Notes under the pieces: generated by a model
What the model saw: only the letters and a program-made list of their open reading frames with translations
Database searches by the model: none
What the model was told of the DNA's origin: nothing
DNA from: Escallonia rubra
Lineage: Eukaryota > Streptophyta > Magnoliopsida > Escalloniales > Escalloniaceae
NCBI GenBank assembly: GCA_033065855.1
Contig: JAVXUO010002589.1
Coordinates: 107,497 to 171,496 of the forward strand
Length of the DNA stretch: 64,000 nt
Reading direction: 5' to 3'
Translations under genes and position numbers: made by a program
In this document: positions 47,467-59,045 of the stretch, in pieces
Position numbering within the stretch: the stretch's first letter is position 1
Layout of the letters: each line of letters begins with the position of its first letter

Positions 47467-50400
47467 CACTACAAGAAAAACAGTTTTTAACGACGGACTT
47501 TTAGCGACGGAAGTATTTCCGTCGCTAAAAGTGGCCTTTACCGACGGATTTGTCCGTCAGTAAAAGTTCGTCGCTAAAAATCTTTACCCACATAAAATTT
47601 TGTCGGTAAAAATTTTTAACGATGGACTCTTAGCGATGGATTATTACTGACGGAATATCCGTCGCTAAATGATATTTTTGATTTTTTCTCATTTTTGACC
47701 TTTTCTTTAGCCCGCATTAAAAGAACGGAAACCCTATTTTATTTCTCATTCTCCCCGCTGCTCCCCTGTCCCTCTCTCTTTCTCTCTAGATCTGTCTCTC
47801 GATCTCTCACCCACACTCACCTCCACCGCCCACCTTCGTAGCCCACTTTCAACGCCATCCCTACCCAACGCCACCTCCACCTCACTGCCCCACTCCAACG
47901 CTACTGTCGCCCAACTCCCACGCTGTCCAAACAACGCATCTACTACGCCGCTGCTGCGTCCACCACCTCCCCTATCGGCGACGGAGGCCAGTGACTTGCA
48001 AAGACTCCACGGAACCGGCCAACATCCCTCTGCCGATGACGACGTTGAGGACTCCACCGGCCAACGATTTTGTCTTGTCACCATTTGGGTACGTATTTGC
48101 CCTATTTTCCTGATTTCTTAAACTCTTATGTATGTTTTTTATGGGGGGAAGGATGGCAGTAGCAGTAGAAGTAGAACGTAGCACACGGATTCTTAAACTT
48201 TTATCTTCTTGATTGCATTGCCACAAGCTGAGAGATTATCCCAGAAAAGATAGATTAAGATGTGGATCTTTGTTCTTCTAGAAATGATAACGTCTTTAAA
48301 AAAGAATGACCCTATAGTAAAATTCTTCCTTTCTGGTTTGTTTCATTCTTAATTCCATCAATTTCTGTAATATAAGAAAATAGAAACAGCACCAAAATGA
48401 AATGTTTATGCTTAACAAACAAATTTTGGAGAACACCTGCCTGGTCCTTACCAGTCAGTTTTTAGTGCCAAAATTGCTTGAATAAAACGATATCATAAGG
48501 TTCATTCGCCCTGCATAAATCTATGTTTTTTTTTCAAGATATTCATGTTTGTATTTAGTTATTTGGGAATCTGAAATGTACTGCTGGTTCAAATTCTTAG
48601 GAGTGTTTGGTTATTGAGCTTGTCTGGTTATCAGGAAGCATTTTTGTTAATTATAGGAAGCATTTTTTGGTATGTTGAATTATGAGGTAGATGCCTGACA
48701 TAATAATGTGAATTATGAGGTAGAGGCCTGGCATATATAATGTAAAGTGTTTGTTACTGTATTATTTTATGTATGTTGAATTTATATCTCAACTAAATGA
48801 CCTTAAATATGTCTCGTCGTTGAAGGGCCAGCTTCTAGACTCAATTAAAGGACCATTAGTTTGTTTTATGATAACTGGTTATTAGAAGTTTGTTTTTTCC
48901 TTGTTTTCTTGCTATGATACAAACCTGGTGCAGTTTATTCATTGTATTTCTTTTTCAAGTCTTATTCAATTTGAGGTTAAAGCTGTATGGATATAATGGG
49001 ATGATCACACTTGAATTTATTGAGAGACGATCATGGCGTTATTGTCTGTCATATCAAAATTTTCTGTAAACCAAACTGACTAATAGATGGTGACTTGCGC
49101 TAGATTCTTAAATATAACAAGATTCTTAAGTTCCAAAATGCATAGAGCAACTCTCATATCCAAAACCTCAAGCAAGATACCCCCAACTCCAGCTTGCAAA
49201 CGAATACGCTCCATTGTTGCTGCTAAAAATTGTAACTCTTAGCGAGATACAATAATGCGAAGTTGGATGCTCGTGAATAGATTGTTACATTCTTGGAACT
49301 TTACGTGTGCATTGCTATTACATCCTAAGATAGTTGGGCTCAGAAACTAGTTGCAGTTGTTTCACTAGCTTGTCAAAAGTAACACTCATTTGTGCTGCTG
49401 AATGCCATGTTCATATAAAGCAATACCTTTAGTGGACAGGCTCTTGGGGTTTGTACATATTCAGTTGGATGTTAAAACCAAGGTTTCCCTTCTCTTTCAC
49501 AATGTAATGATTTGTATACATCAAGTGCACTTGTCTTTGCTCCCTTTGTGTTACTTACAAGAAAGTGTGATCTTTTAGTTCTTGTTAAAGCAATTTTTTT
49601 AGTTCTTGTTGAAGCAGTTTTGCTTAATTTCATACATTTCTATTTCAGATTTTAAAGTTTTTTGATGGGTGAAGTAACAGCAGCAATTGCAGCAGCTTCT
49701 GATGGATTTGTAATTCTTTCAGTCTTTGCTCCCTTTGCATCTTTTGTTCCGATGAAAGTTAAAATTTTACATTGGAATATGTATGATGTCATCTAGTATA
49801 TTTTGTAAAGTTAGTATTGAATGTTAATTGATATGGTGCGTGACTTAAATCTTATTTGTATGACTTGAAATTTGGTAAAGAATGGATGTTAGTTTAAATA
49901 ATGAAATTGTCGATGGATTAGTTGGTTACGGTTAATTGTCCATGGATTAGTTGATTTATTTGTTTGTGTGAATTCAATTACAGGAAGCAAGTTTGGAATT
50001 TTAAAACATAAAACAAATTGAAAAACAGCCTTTTTACAATTTTTGCTGATGGACTTTTAGCAACGACATTATGTCGCCATAAGTATTTTAAACAAATCAT
50101 AAATGATTTTTAGCTACGGAAATATGTCACGAAAGATTTCAAAATTTAGCAACGGACTTTCCGTTGCTAAAAGGTCTTCTCTTTTCAACCATGGACTTTT
50201 TGCGACGAAAATTCCGTCGCTAAAAGTCTTTTTTATACTTTTTTGCAGAAAGTACAAAAATTAAAAAATACTTTTACTGGCGAAATATTCCGTCGGTAAA
50301 ATAATTTATTTCAGTCGGTAAAAGTTTTACTTTTACCGTCGAATTATCAATTTCCGTCGCCAATCTTTTAGCAAAGGCCTTTATTGCAACGGACTTTTAG

Positions 50401-50494
50401 CGACGGACAGTCCGTCGCTAAAAGTCTTTACCGACGGAAAATGGACTTTTAGCGACGGAAAAATCCGTCGCAAAAAGTCTCTTTTCTTGTAGTG
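47467..50494. mobile_element. CACTA element E3, non-autonomous, 3.0 kb, both ends present
   Basis: It starts CACTACAAGAAAA at 47467 and ends TTTTCTTGTAGTG at 50494. Subterminal clusters of TTTTAGCGACGG/CCGTCGCTAAAA in both orientations fill the first 210 and last 450 bases. Flanking triplets are ATT and TTT, so the 3 bp target duplication is imperfect or mutated. No transposase is encoded. A CT-rich leader-like part (47745-48090) and AT-rich DNA fill the interior. The subterminal motif differs from E1, so E3 and E2 form a separate family from E1. Confidence 0.88.
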
Positions 50495-50497
50495 TTT

Positions 50498-51539
50498 GGG
50501 CATGAAAGACTTTGTTGACGATAACATCATATTACATAGGTTGAGCAATTATCTTTCTTTCAATGACCATTAATTTTAGCGGTTTCCTCTCAAAATAAAT
50601 GGATTTTACCGCATTTTATGTTGGCACTAAAAATCTGGTAATATGATTTAACAAAAAAGAAAAGGTAAGAGAAAAATTGACACGCATAATATTTACTTTA
50701 GCTTTTATTTAGTTGGATTTAAGACTTGATATTGGGTTTTCGAGGGGAAGGGGGTGTCTCTTAGGTCTAGCCATGCAAATCTAAATAATTCGGTGACCTA
50801 AATGTCAAAATATTGAGCAACTTGACTTTTGTTGTCTTCCTCTGAATGTCTGAATACTCTTAACCTTCCTATTTTACACACTTTTCCATAAATAGTTGTG
50901 GTTTGAAATTATTCTTTGGAATCATTATGCCCTAGTAACTAGAGTATCTCCTTGGCCCTTAGTTTATAAATTAAACATCAACACAAACTTAAAACTTTTA
51001 ATTAAAGGGAACTCCACCTATTCGACAATTCTACTTCTCTAAAATTTGAATCTTAAAAATAAAGATTATTCCAATTTTCAAGAAAAGCCACATTCCGTCT
51101 TTAATTGGCTTCTATACTAACATTACCTATTTAGGTCTTTCTTTAATTAAAGTCTACATGAATAAATGTTTCAACGTGTTTGCAATCTCGAATATTAACG
51201 TTAAAAGAGTTTTATCTACACGCTTTTACTGTTGCCGAAAAAAGAAGAGTATGAACTAAATTGATCTTAATAGCATGAGTCAATTTTTTTAACTTATGGT
51301 ATTGCATCTTTCTTTAACAGTAAGTATTACATGTTCCACCATACCAGTAATGGAGTAAACGTTGCATCACTTGTTGTTAATGGGTAATGGGAGTTGTAAA
51401 AAGAATGCCACTATAGCATTCTAGGCGACAAAAGATTGGCGTAATGGATTGAAAGTGACCGACAACGTGGTTGCTATTTGGTCAACATTATAAAATCAAT
51501 TTTGTTTTACAACAAAATCCCTAAAACAATCCCTTACAC
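50498..51539. other. AT-rich intergenic DNA
   Basis: No gene or clear repeat seen. Confidence 0.4.
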
Positions 51540-51990
51540 AACCAAGTGGAGGACTCATGTGCTTACCTGCCCATCCGAGCAACGAGCTACTCGGTTATTC
51601 CGTCCGATTCCGGATGTAAAAGCACAAGGGAAAGAAAAGGGGAGATGTCCACTCAACTCACGAGTTATGTAAATGATCATCTAATTGAGTAAAGAAAGAA
51701 GAGTTCTGTCTGTTGGGAAGGAACCTCTTGGTTCACTTATTTCATGCCTACCCACACTCTGACAGCTACTATGTCACACCTTGAGACCCAAAACTCCGGC
51801 TCGGATTTCTTTGAAGGAAGTCCCTCTCCATATTTGATGGCGTTTTATGATGATGACCCCCGGAGAAAAGGGAGCCCTAGCTCAACTGGCATTCAGCAGC
51901 CTACGCTACGTGATAATATTCAATTCCGCAGCAGGTTCAGGTTCTGAACTCTTTTGACTGACCCATTACCTTGAGTGAGGCCTAACATGT
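51540..51990 (+). other. Segment of different composition, possibly organelle-derived
   Basis: More GC-balanced than its AT-rich surroundings. It has two short open frames (51478-51672, 51744-51947) with ordinary amino-acid composition but no recognised family. Phrases such as GGGAAAGAAAAGGGGAGATG and GAAGGAACCTCTTGGTTCAC have the look of plant mitochondrial intergenic DNA. A nuclear copy of mitochondrial DNA is my tentative reading; a host gene scrap is the alternative. Confidence 0.3.
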
Positions 51991-53339
51991 ATACCTTGGA
52001 CTTTACTTTCCCTCATTACCAAACTAGACTATTAGCTTCAACATTACGAAGAGAAACGAGGATAGTTTGTTGATATGAATTCTACAAAGTGATAATGTAT
52101 ATGCAAGTATATAGACATTTTTCAAGTTTTGTGTGGATGCGAAGTTACTCACCTATCATTACAGTGACTCATAAAGATTAAATGTGTTTTAAATACTAAT
52201 CTTATAAGAGTATCTCTTTTAAATTGAAAATGTCAAAGATTTTAAGAAATAAGGCAACTAAGGAGGATCGTGATACATCTGAATCTGCTTTAGATACGAG
52301 AACCACTGTGTTGATAAATTTGAATAACAACATTGATATAGGTACCAAAATCATGTAAAAAATGATTGTAAATCAAAGTCGCTAAACCACGGCTACATGG
52401 ATACTGGCATACAACCATCAAAGTATTAAGCATATTTAGGCAGGTCACGTTATGAAGTTGGTTCAGTTACATTTTTTGGCATGTCTTGCAAGGCTCCTTA
52501 AGCTTGTAAAATGTTGTCAATCAGACACGATAAACTTATCTTAAACTTTTCCGGTTCTTCCACGCCAATTAATATTGTGATTCTCAAGTAATCCTTTTGT
52601 TGAAACTATCAGGCAATGAAGAATGATATACAAATACTACTCAAGATACAAGAATCTAATTATTATTATTATTTATTTAGTTTTGATTTGTACGGTGTCT
52701 CCATAAGCAAAATTAATGGAAGAAAATACAAGCGATTGTACTACTAATGGTTGTATTACATGCGTTAGTCCCTTGATCCTTCCTAACACGAAGGATGATA
52801 TTATCTTGTTAACTGTTGAAGTTTAAACCTTTTACTTTGGACTATATGCATCGGCTTGAAATTATATTTTGTTAATTCCATTGAAGGACAAATAAGACCA
52901 TAATACGGAGATGGGTCACCATTGACATCACATTAATTACACCTTTTACGTTTTGTAAAAGTTATGCGAGATCAAAGTAATCGAGAGATTCAATTTTAAC
53001 TTGCACGTTAAACTTCAATTAAATTAAAATGTATACTTGACCAGAAAAAAGTAATAGTCTGTACATGAAATTATGGCTTTACTATGCCATGATCTCATTT
53101 CTTAGTACTTTATTATTCACGTGGATCATACTAATTAACGGAAAGGAACGAAAGGTTATGACACTTTTTCATCATTTACGCTATTGGCGATGAGTGCCAA
53201 TATATACATTAGCAAAGCCTAAACCAAACTATATATAAGCAAAAGATTTCGGAGAAGTGAAATATATTTTAATAATCAGGAGACATGATTTCGAGAATCA
53301 TGTAATACATTAAATGGTAGGGACGACAGTAAGAAGTTT
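51991..53339. other. AT-rich intergenic DNA
   Basis: No gene seen. An ACTATATATAAGC sequence near 53230 resembles a TATA box, but no coding region follows it. Confidence 0.4.
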
Positions 53340-53353
53340 ACTAAGCAGACGGT

Positions 53354-53736
53354 GGTGTCTTAGCCGGCTAGTTTCTTAGTTTATCTATTTTGTTGTAATA
53401 ATCATCGTTATCCGTTTGATTTTATCTCTTAATTTAGTTACCTGGTAGGATTTATCTGTTTTCTTTATATTTTTGTTCTAGGCTTACTTAGTATTATCTT
53501 GTAATAGTTATCGTTATCCGTTTGGTTTTATCTGTTAATTTAGTTACCTGGTAGGATTTAGCTGTTTTCTTTCTATTTTGTTTTAGGCTTATTTAGTATT
53601 ATCTTCTATTTCGGCTACTTGGATAGAGATGTCATCCATTTAGTTTGTCTTTTACTTTACAACTACTTATTGTAAATTCGGTCTTAAAAACAAATCTTGG
53701 TAAATATTTTTAACTTTTATAAAAAAAAAAAAAAAA
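53354..53736 (+). mobile_element. Retroposed insertion with poly(A) tail and 14 bp target duplication
   Basis: The 14-mer ACTAAGCAGACGGT stands at 53340-53353 and again at 53737-53750. The 383 bases between end in a run of about 16 A. That is the hallmark of target-primed retroposition (SINE, truncated LINE 3' end, or processed transcript). Inside, a segment of about 110 bp is tandemly duplicated (about 53394-53503 and 53504-53605: CATCGTTATCCGTTTG, then TTTAGTTACCTGGTAGGATT). No tRNA-like promoter boxes are recognised, and no protein is encoded. Confidence 0.85.
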
Positions 53737-53910
53737 ACTAAGCAGACGGTTGGATGAGCTTGATCATTGTAAACGAAAGTCGATGAATCAGACGGCCGGA
53801 GGAGCTTGGTCAGGGTAAGAGTAGTTTATCAAAGACACGCAATGCAAGTTTGGAAGGAAAATTCATCTAGACAAGGCAGGACATGCCAAGTAAATGATGG
53901 AAGGCATTAA

Positions 53911-54336
53911 GGATCAATTGCACCGGGCCCTAAGTTAGCTCGCAGTAACGCGCTTCACCCCAAAGTTCTATTGCCGCCCCCTTAGCTACCATTACAGAAA
54001 ACCATTGAATTTTTGTTCTAGATCACATCACAACCATCAATTTTTTCCCTAGATCCCACCGTAACCACCAATTTCTACCTCACGCGAAGCCTAGATCCCT
54101 TCTTCCTTAATTTTGTTCAAAATCAATCGTAGATCCCCATTTTTTGACATGGTATTTAAGAAATTCCCTCTTGAGTTCAACCATGTCAAATTTTTTGCCT
54201 AAAATTTGGTTGGAATATGATCGGAGGGCAATCGGTTCCAGAAATATGTAAGCTTATGGTGCGAGGTAAATAAAATGAACATTGGGGCGCAGCACGTTAC
54301 CGCAAGCAAACTTAGGTGCGCCAGTGCAATTGACCC
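53911..54336. mobile_element. Miniature inverted-repeat element, possibly Mutator-like
   Basis: The left end (53911-53967, GGATCAATTGCACCGGGCCC...) matches the reverse complement of the right end (54280-54336, GGGTCAATTGCACTGGCGCA...) over about 57 bases at roughly 75-80%. Flanks are AAGGCATTAA (53901-53910) and AAGGATTAA (54337-54345), a 9-10 bp target duplication differing by one base. Length 426 bp, no coding capacity. Long inverted repeats with a 9-10 bp duplication fit Mutator-like elements. Confidence 0.75.
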
Positions 54337-54345
54337 AAGGATTAA

Positions 54346-55088
54346 TGCAGATAAACTTGAATGGCCAAGCAATAATCTTCTGATAGATGTTATCAGATGG
54401 TGGTGGGTCTGGATCATATTAAACACCTACCAATTCCTCACAGAGAAGTTTGCAAATCGCTCTTTAGCTAAGAATGTGTTTGTGATTGATTTTTGAATCG
54501 CCAAAACTGATTAAATTTAGATAAAATCATAATTATAGAGTCCGGCAAAAAATAGTAAGCTGATTAAATCTGCTCCAATATGCTCAAAACTGATTAAATT
54601 TAGAATCTTTATTTTCTTGAATTCTCATCTAATCACATTTGGAGAATCAAGTTTGACCATAAGCATTATTAAAATATCCTTATATATACATAGACATTAA
54701 ATGCTCCTTTCAATTTAAATATACTATGTCGTAATTTTGTCACATTAAACCTACTTTAACCTCTTTTTATCCAAACACTTTCAACAACTCTTAATCTATT
54801 ATGCTTAAAATGAATTAAAGTTGATTTTACAAACGGACTCAGATTTAAGTAAATTCTACTTTTGAGAATCATCACATAGGGCCTCTAAAGGAATTTTTTA
54901 GAGTTAAAAGAAGAGAATTTCGTGTTTGGACATTCAAATGTTTGCCAAGCAGACAGTTGGATGAGCTTGATTATAATGTCGTCGCCCATTACGTAATGCC
55001 AGATGGGACAATTAACAAATAGCACTAGTTTATTACGCACTAGGGGAAGATGCCGGTGAAGTGTATGCGTCTTTGCTGTATTATTCGA
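54346..55088. other. Region upstream of the MLP gene
   Basis: AT-rich. At 54947-54971 it holds GCAGACAGTTGGATGAGCTTGA-like sequence, also found at 53742-53765 and, more diverged, at 53790-53812. No gene seen. Confidence 0.5.
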
Positions 55089-55096
55089 TATAAAAA
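55089..55096 (+). promoter_or_regulatory. TATA box of the MLP gene
   Basis: TATAAAAA lies 95 bases upstream of the ATG, placing a start site near 55120 and leaving a 5' untranslated part of about 70 bases. Confidence 0.75.
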
Positions 55097-55190
55097 GGGC
55101 CTTTAGGGCCAGTCACTGCTCTTCATAACTTGCTGATATATTTCTGCATTATTTGGCTTTGGAACTCTGTGGGTGGTGTAGAGAAGAGAG

Positions 55191-57176
55191 ATGGGTCTAA
55201 CCGGTAAGATGGTTTCCCAGGCAAGCATCAAGTCTGACGGGGATGTGTTTCATGAGATCTTCAGATACAGACCACACCATATATCCGATATGAGCCCTGA
55301 TAATATCCAGGGTGTTGATCTGCATGAAGGTGAATGGGGAACTGTTGGCTCTGTCATCTTCTGGAACTATGTCCATGGTAAGGCAACAAAACGCTACCTT
55401 TTTCCTCCCCTTAATTATGGTAATGTCTGCCTTGCGTTTCCATCTATAAAATGCAAATACGGTTAAAGAGCATCAAATTGTTCCTTGTTTCGCTTAGGTT
55501 TACCATATTAGGCCCAGTTGGTCCTGTCAGTAGATCTGCATTCATTAATAAATATGGATATGGATATGAGGATTTCGTGGCTTGAACTCTAAACTTTACG
55601 AAGGGAGCACAGGTGGGAAACCCCAAATGTACCGTATATGGTGCACACGAGAACATAAGATGATTAGGGCCTTCAAAGTGTCTAATTCATGTTTGACAAA
55701 CATTTCATGTTTCTCCATAGATTGTGTGTGCACACACATCAAATATGGATTGTCATGTTATAGCTGGATGGTCCTGAATTCAGGATTTCATTACTTTTAG
55801 GATCAACTTCATATGTTTCTCGGATATTTTTGCTTTAGGTTCGACTCAACACTTTTAGCATAATTTCGTTAGTTTTTGTACGACGACATTAGATAGCTTG
55901 TAATATGAAAAAATAGCTTTGCAAAGCTCATTTTCTTATGTGTGAGTTTTTTATGGATAGTGACGATTCTTTACTTATTTGAAAGTTATGAGATTTTCAA
56001 ATATCTTCGTGTAATTTTGTGATTATAAAAGACGTGAGAATAAGAATTTTATTCAAAAACTAGAAAAATTTTAAGTCTCAAGTTATCCTTCTGTTTTCTT
56101 GTTATTTTGCCGCAAATTATTTTCAGCGCCTTTATGGAAACAAAATTTGCCGCTTCAAGCTATCATTTTAACTACTTTTTTTTAAAAAAAAAATATTAGC
56201 CGGTCGATCTGCTAGAATTGGGATTAAGTCGAATCTTTATTGAAAGTAGACCTGGTGTACATGTTAGATGGGCGTAACTTACATCTTCTCAATAAATGTT
56301 TTAGCATTTTAGCCATCAAAGGGGGATTTAATCTGAAAGCCATTTTCAACAGTGATGATATGCACGTGGTTGCGACCCATACGCTGGAGGGGCGTGGGAG
56401 AGGCGGGGGGCTTTGACTGTGAAGATGTGGTTGACCCATAGGCTTTGTACAGTGATGAAATGCATGTGGTTGCGACCTAGGCTTTTAGTATTAATGCTTT
56501 CATTTGCCATTAAAAATAACATAGACGTCTAAAAGTTTAAAGCTCTTACCGTCAAATGATGTATGGGCTACCGATTTACAAGTTCAGGATAGTAGGAACA
56601 GAAAAGGGAAAAAAAAGTCTATAGTATTTAGCATATTATACGAAATTAATTATGAAGTTTTATGCAATTAAACCCCTTTTATTTCTTGAAAATGGAGTGG
56701 CATAACATGCCCGTCTCGGTAGTGCATGCGCCTGCCATTGAGTAATTCTACTTAGAACTTTAATTTAGGTTTATGATTTAATTCCAGATGGTCTCTGAGT
56801 TAAATTTCTACCATATATAGATTGTTCATCTTATCTTACCTAAATGAATAGATCTGAAACATTTGACATGGAAACTTGAAATTTGGATGCTAATATAGAT
56901 GGCAAGGAGAAGGTTGCTAAAGAGATTATTGAAGCTATAGATGAGGAGAAAAAGTCCGTCACGTTCAAAGTTATTGAAGGAGATCTAATGGAGCTGTACA
57001 AGACATTCATAATTACTGTTCATGTTGATACCAAAGGGGAAGATAACTTGGTTTCGTGGACCTTCGAGTTTGAGAAGCTGAATGAGAGTGTTGAGGATCC
57101 AAATTCATTGATGGAGTTTTGCCTTAACGTCACCAAAGATATCGAGACTCATCATATCCAGCTGCAACGGACATAA
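55191..57176 (+). CDS. MLP: Major latex protein-like (MLP), Bet v 1 superfamily
   Basis: Two exons, 55191-55377 and 56899-57176, joined by a 1521 bp phase-1 intron (donor GTAAGG, acceptor ATATAG). They give 154 residues, the usual MLP length (about 150). The protein starts MGLTGKMVSQASIKSDGDVF and has FRYRPHHISDMSP and the loop GEWGTVGSVIFW at residues 47-58, then DGKEKVAKEIIEAIDEEKK, VIEGDLMELYKTF and ITVHVDTKGED. It ends in a long C-terminal helix (LMEFCLNVTKDIETHH). Members fold as a Bet v 1 cavity that binds small hydrophobic ligands and are linked to defence and stress responses, probably in the cytosol. The exon join restores HDGKEK exactly, and no stop or frameshift is seen, so it looks functional. 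TATA box and AATAAA flank it. The intron contains a roughly 30 bp direct repeat (56352 and 56450). Confidence 0.93.
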
Positions 57177-57220
57177 AAATATCAACGTGCATGCTTGTAC
57201 GATATACAAAATATTTCCAC

Positions 57221-57226
57221 AATAAA
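57221..57226 (+). promoter_or_regulatory. Polyadenylation signal of the MLP gene
   Basis: AATAAA 45 bases after the stop codon. Confidence 0.6.
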
Positions 57227-57461
57227 ATGTTCTGTATGATGCCCGGTGACTATTTCGTCTCGCTAAAAGTGTGTGAGATAGTTAAGTATTGTGCGTGAGA
57301 AGTTTGTGTACAAGTTATTATCCAAAATAACAAAGTCCATCGAATAAAGTTTGTATGAAATTATATTATGTGATTATGTATTTTATTTCTTTGTGAAATA
57401 GTAGTAATATGAACAAATTTTGTTTTGCAATTGATAACGAACAGCGCATATTGCTAATACT

Positions 57462-57632
57462 GTCATAAAAATAGTGTTTTTCCCGCTTGAATCGTAATCC
57501 TAAAGTTACAGTAGGCTATTTGGGAAACCTAGCTAACTCTAGAATGCAATGCCCGACTCTGATGTTCCCTCTCTTGAGTTTGCATACTACAAGAAAGATG
57601 AATCGAATTGGAACTATGATGATTGCTAATAA
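57462..57632. repeat. Unclassified dispersed repeat, copy 2
   Basis: The partner of 10408-10570, with shared CCGCTTGAATCGTAA, TACAGTAGGC and AATTGGAACTATGATG landmarks. About 70% identical by eye. Confidence 0.55.
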
Positions 57633-58651
57633 AGCCGAACTAATAGTAACAACGAATATTTTGAACAAATAGTAATGAATATGATTATGCAAACAACATG
57701 ACAACTGTACAGCGTATGGCCATAGGTGGCTATATTAAACGTTCCCACAACATTTGCAATATCGGATATCGTGCCGTTCATGGCATACATGAAACTTCCA
57801 ATAATATTAGTTTTTTTTTTATTTTTTTTTATCAATTGGTTCACCAACATTTTAGAATATTTCTTGGCTTATTCTCAAGTAGTTTGAACGTTTTTAGAAT
57901 ATTTTCAATCGGTTGACATTGAGTTACAATTATTCTACTGTATTGTCTAACAACTTTTACACCCACATTGATATTCCTTATCTTTTATTTTAAAGATTCT
58001 CATAAGGAAAGATTTGGTTTCTTGAATTATTTCTAAGGTAGACCCAAAGATTAAAATCAAATTGCATAACCTCTTCTTCAAAAATTTTGAACCGTTGTCT
58101 AGCAGCTTGCTTAAGTCCATATCATGAATTATTCAACTTTTAAACCCTATTTTTTATTTTGGGCCAAGTTCAACACAACCTTCCTGTTGATCAATATATA
58201 TTTTTTCATCTAAATCTCCAAAAAAAAAAAAAAAAGGGAAATCCGTGCATGGTTTCACTCTCTAAAATAGCCTTTTCTTTGCAGATATTCCGGGAGCATC
58301 ATATTTCGATTTTAAACCAACAAAGGGGCGAAAGAAATTCCTAAATTTCGGAGATGTAGAGGCCTTATTAGAATAACCTAGCAATAGAAAAAGTAAACTA
58401 CTCTATTAACAAGAATTCAGTAATACACTTCTATTTATTCCACTAATCTGGCCTTCTAATTACTAATAATACCAAACAGAATGTAATTTCCTTTTGAAAA
58501 CCTAATTACCTTCATGTGTTATTTTCTCATATGGATTTTATTCATCATCACGGTGAGACCAAACATCTGTAAGTCCTTTTCAGTTCTTTTCATGTCTCTA
58601 TGTTTTACTTCTTCCAAATTATTTTCTGCTCAATCAGAAGGACCTAGAAAG
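57633..58651. other. AT-rich intergenic DNA downstream of the MLP gene
   Basis: Poly(T) and poly(A) tracts (57810-57830, 58219-58235), no gene. Confidence 0.4.
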
Positions 58652-58984
58652 CAGTGGAGCTAACAGAGGGGCACCGGTGGGGCGATACCCACCTGCTCCT
58701 CCATAAACTTTTTTATGTAATATATTTGCCAAATATTATTTGGCATCTAACAATAAAAGTACCAACCTAAATATTTTAGAAATGATTTAAAGAGATATCC
58801 TTTTAATGATTTTATGTGTTAGAATACCTATAATTTAAAAAAAAGCAGTATAAAAACAAAACTTTTAGTCATTTTAAATACAAAATGTACACACTAATGT
58901 GCACAGACTAAACACCAAATATAAATTCAACCGATAAAAATGAAGAAATCAATAAGTTTCCATTTCTCAATGCCAAAACGGTAA

Positions 58985-59045
<61 letters not shown>

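Noticed and set aside
54275-54496. 73-codon open frame
   Set aside because: Starts inside the right inverted repeat of the miniature element and has no recognisable protein features.
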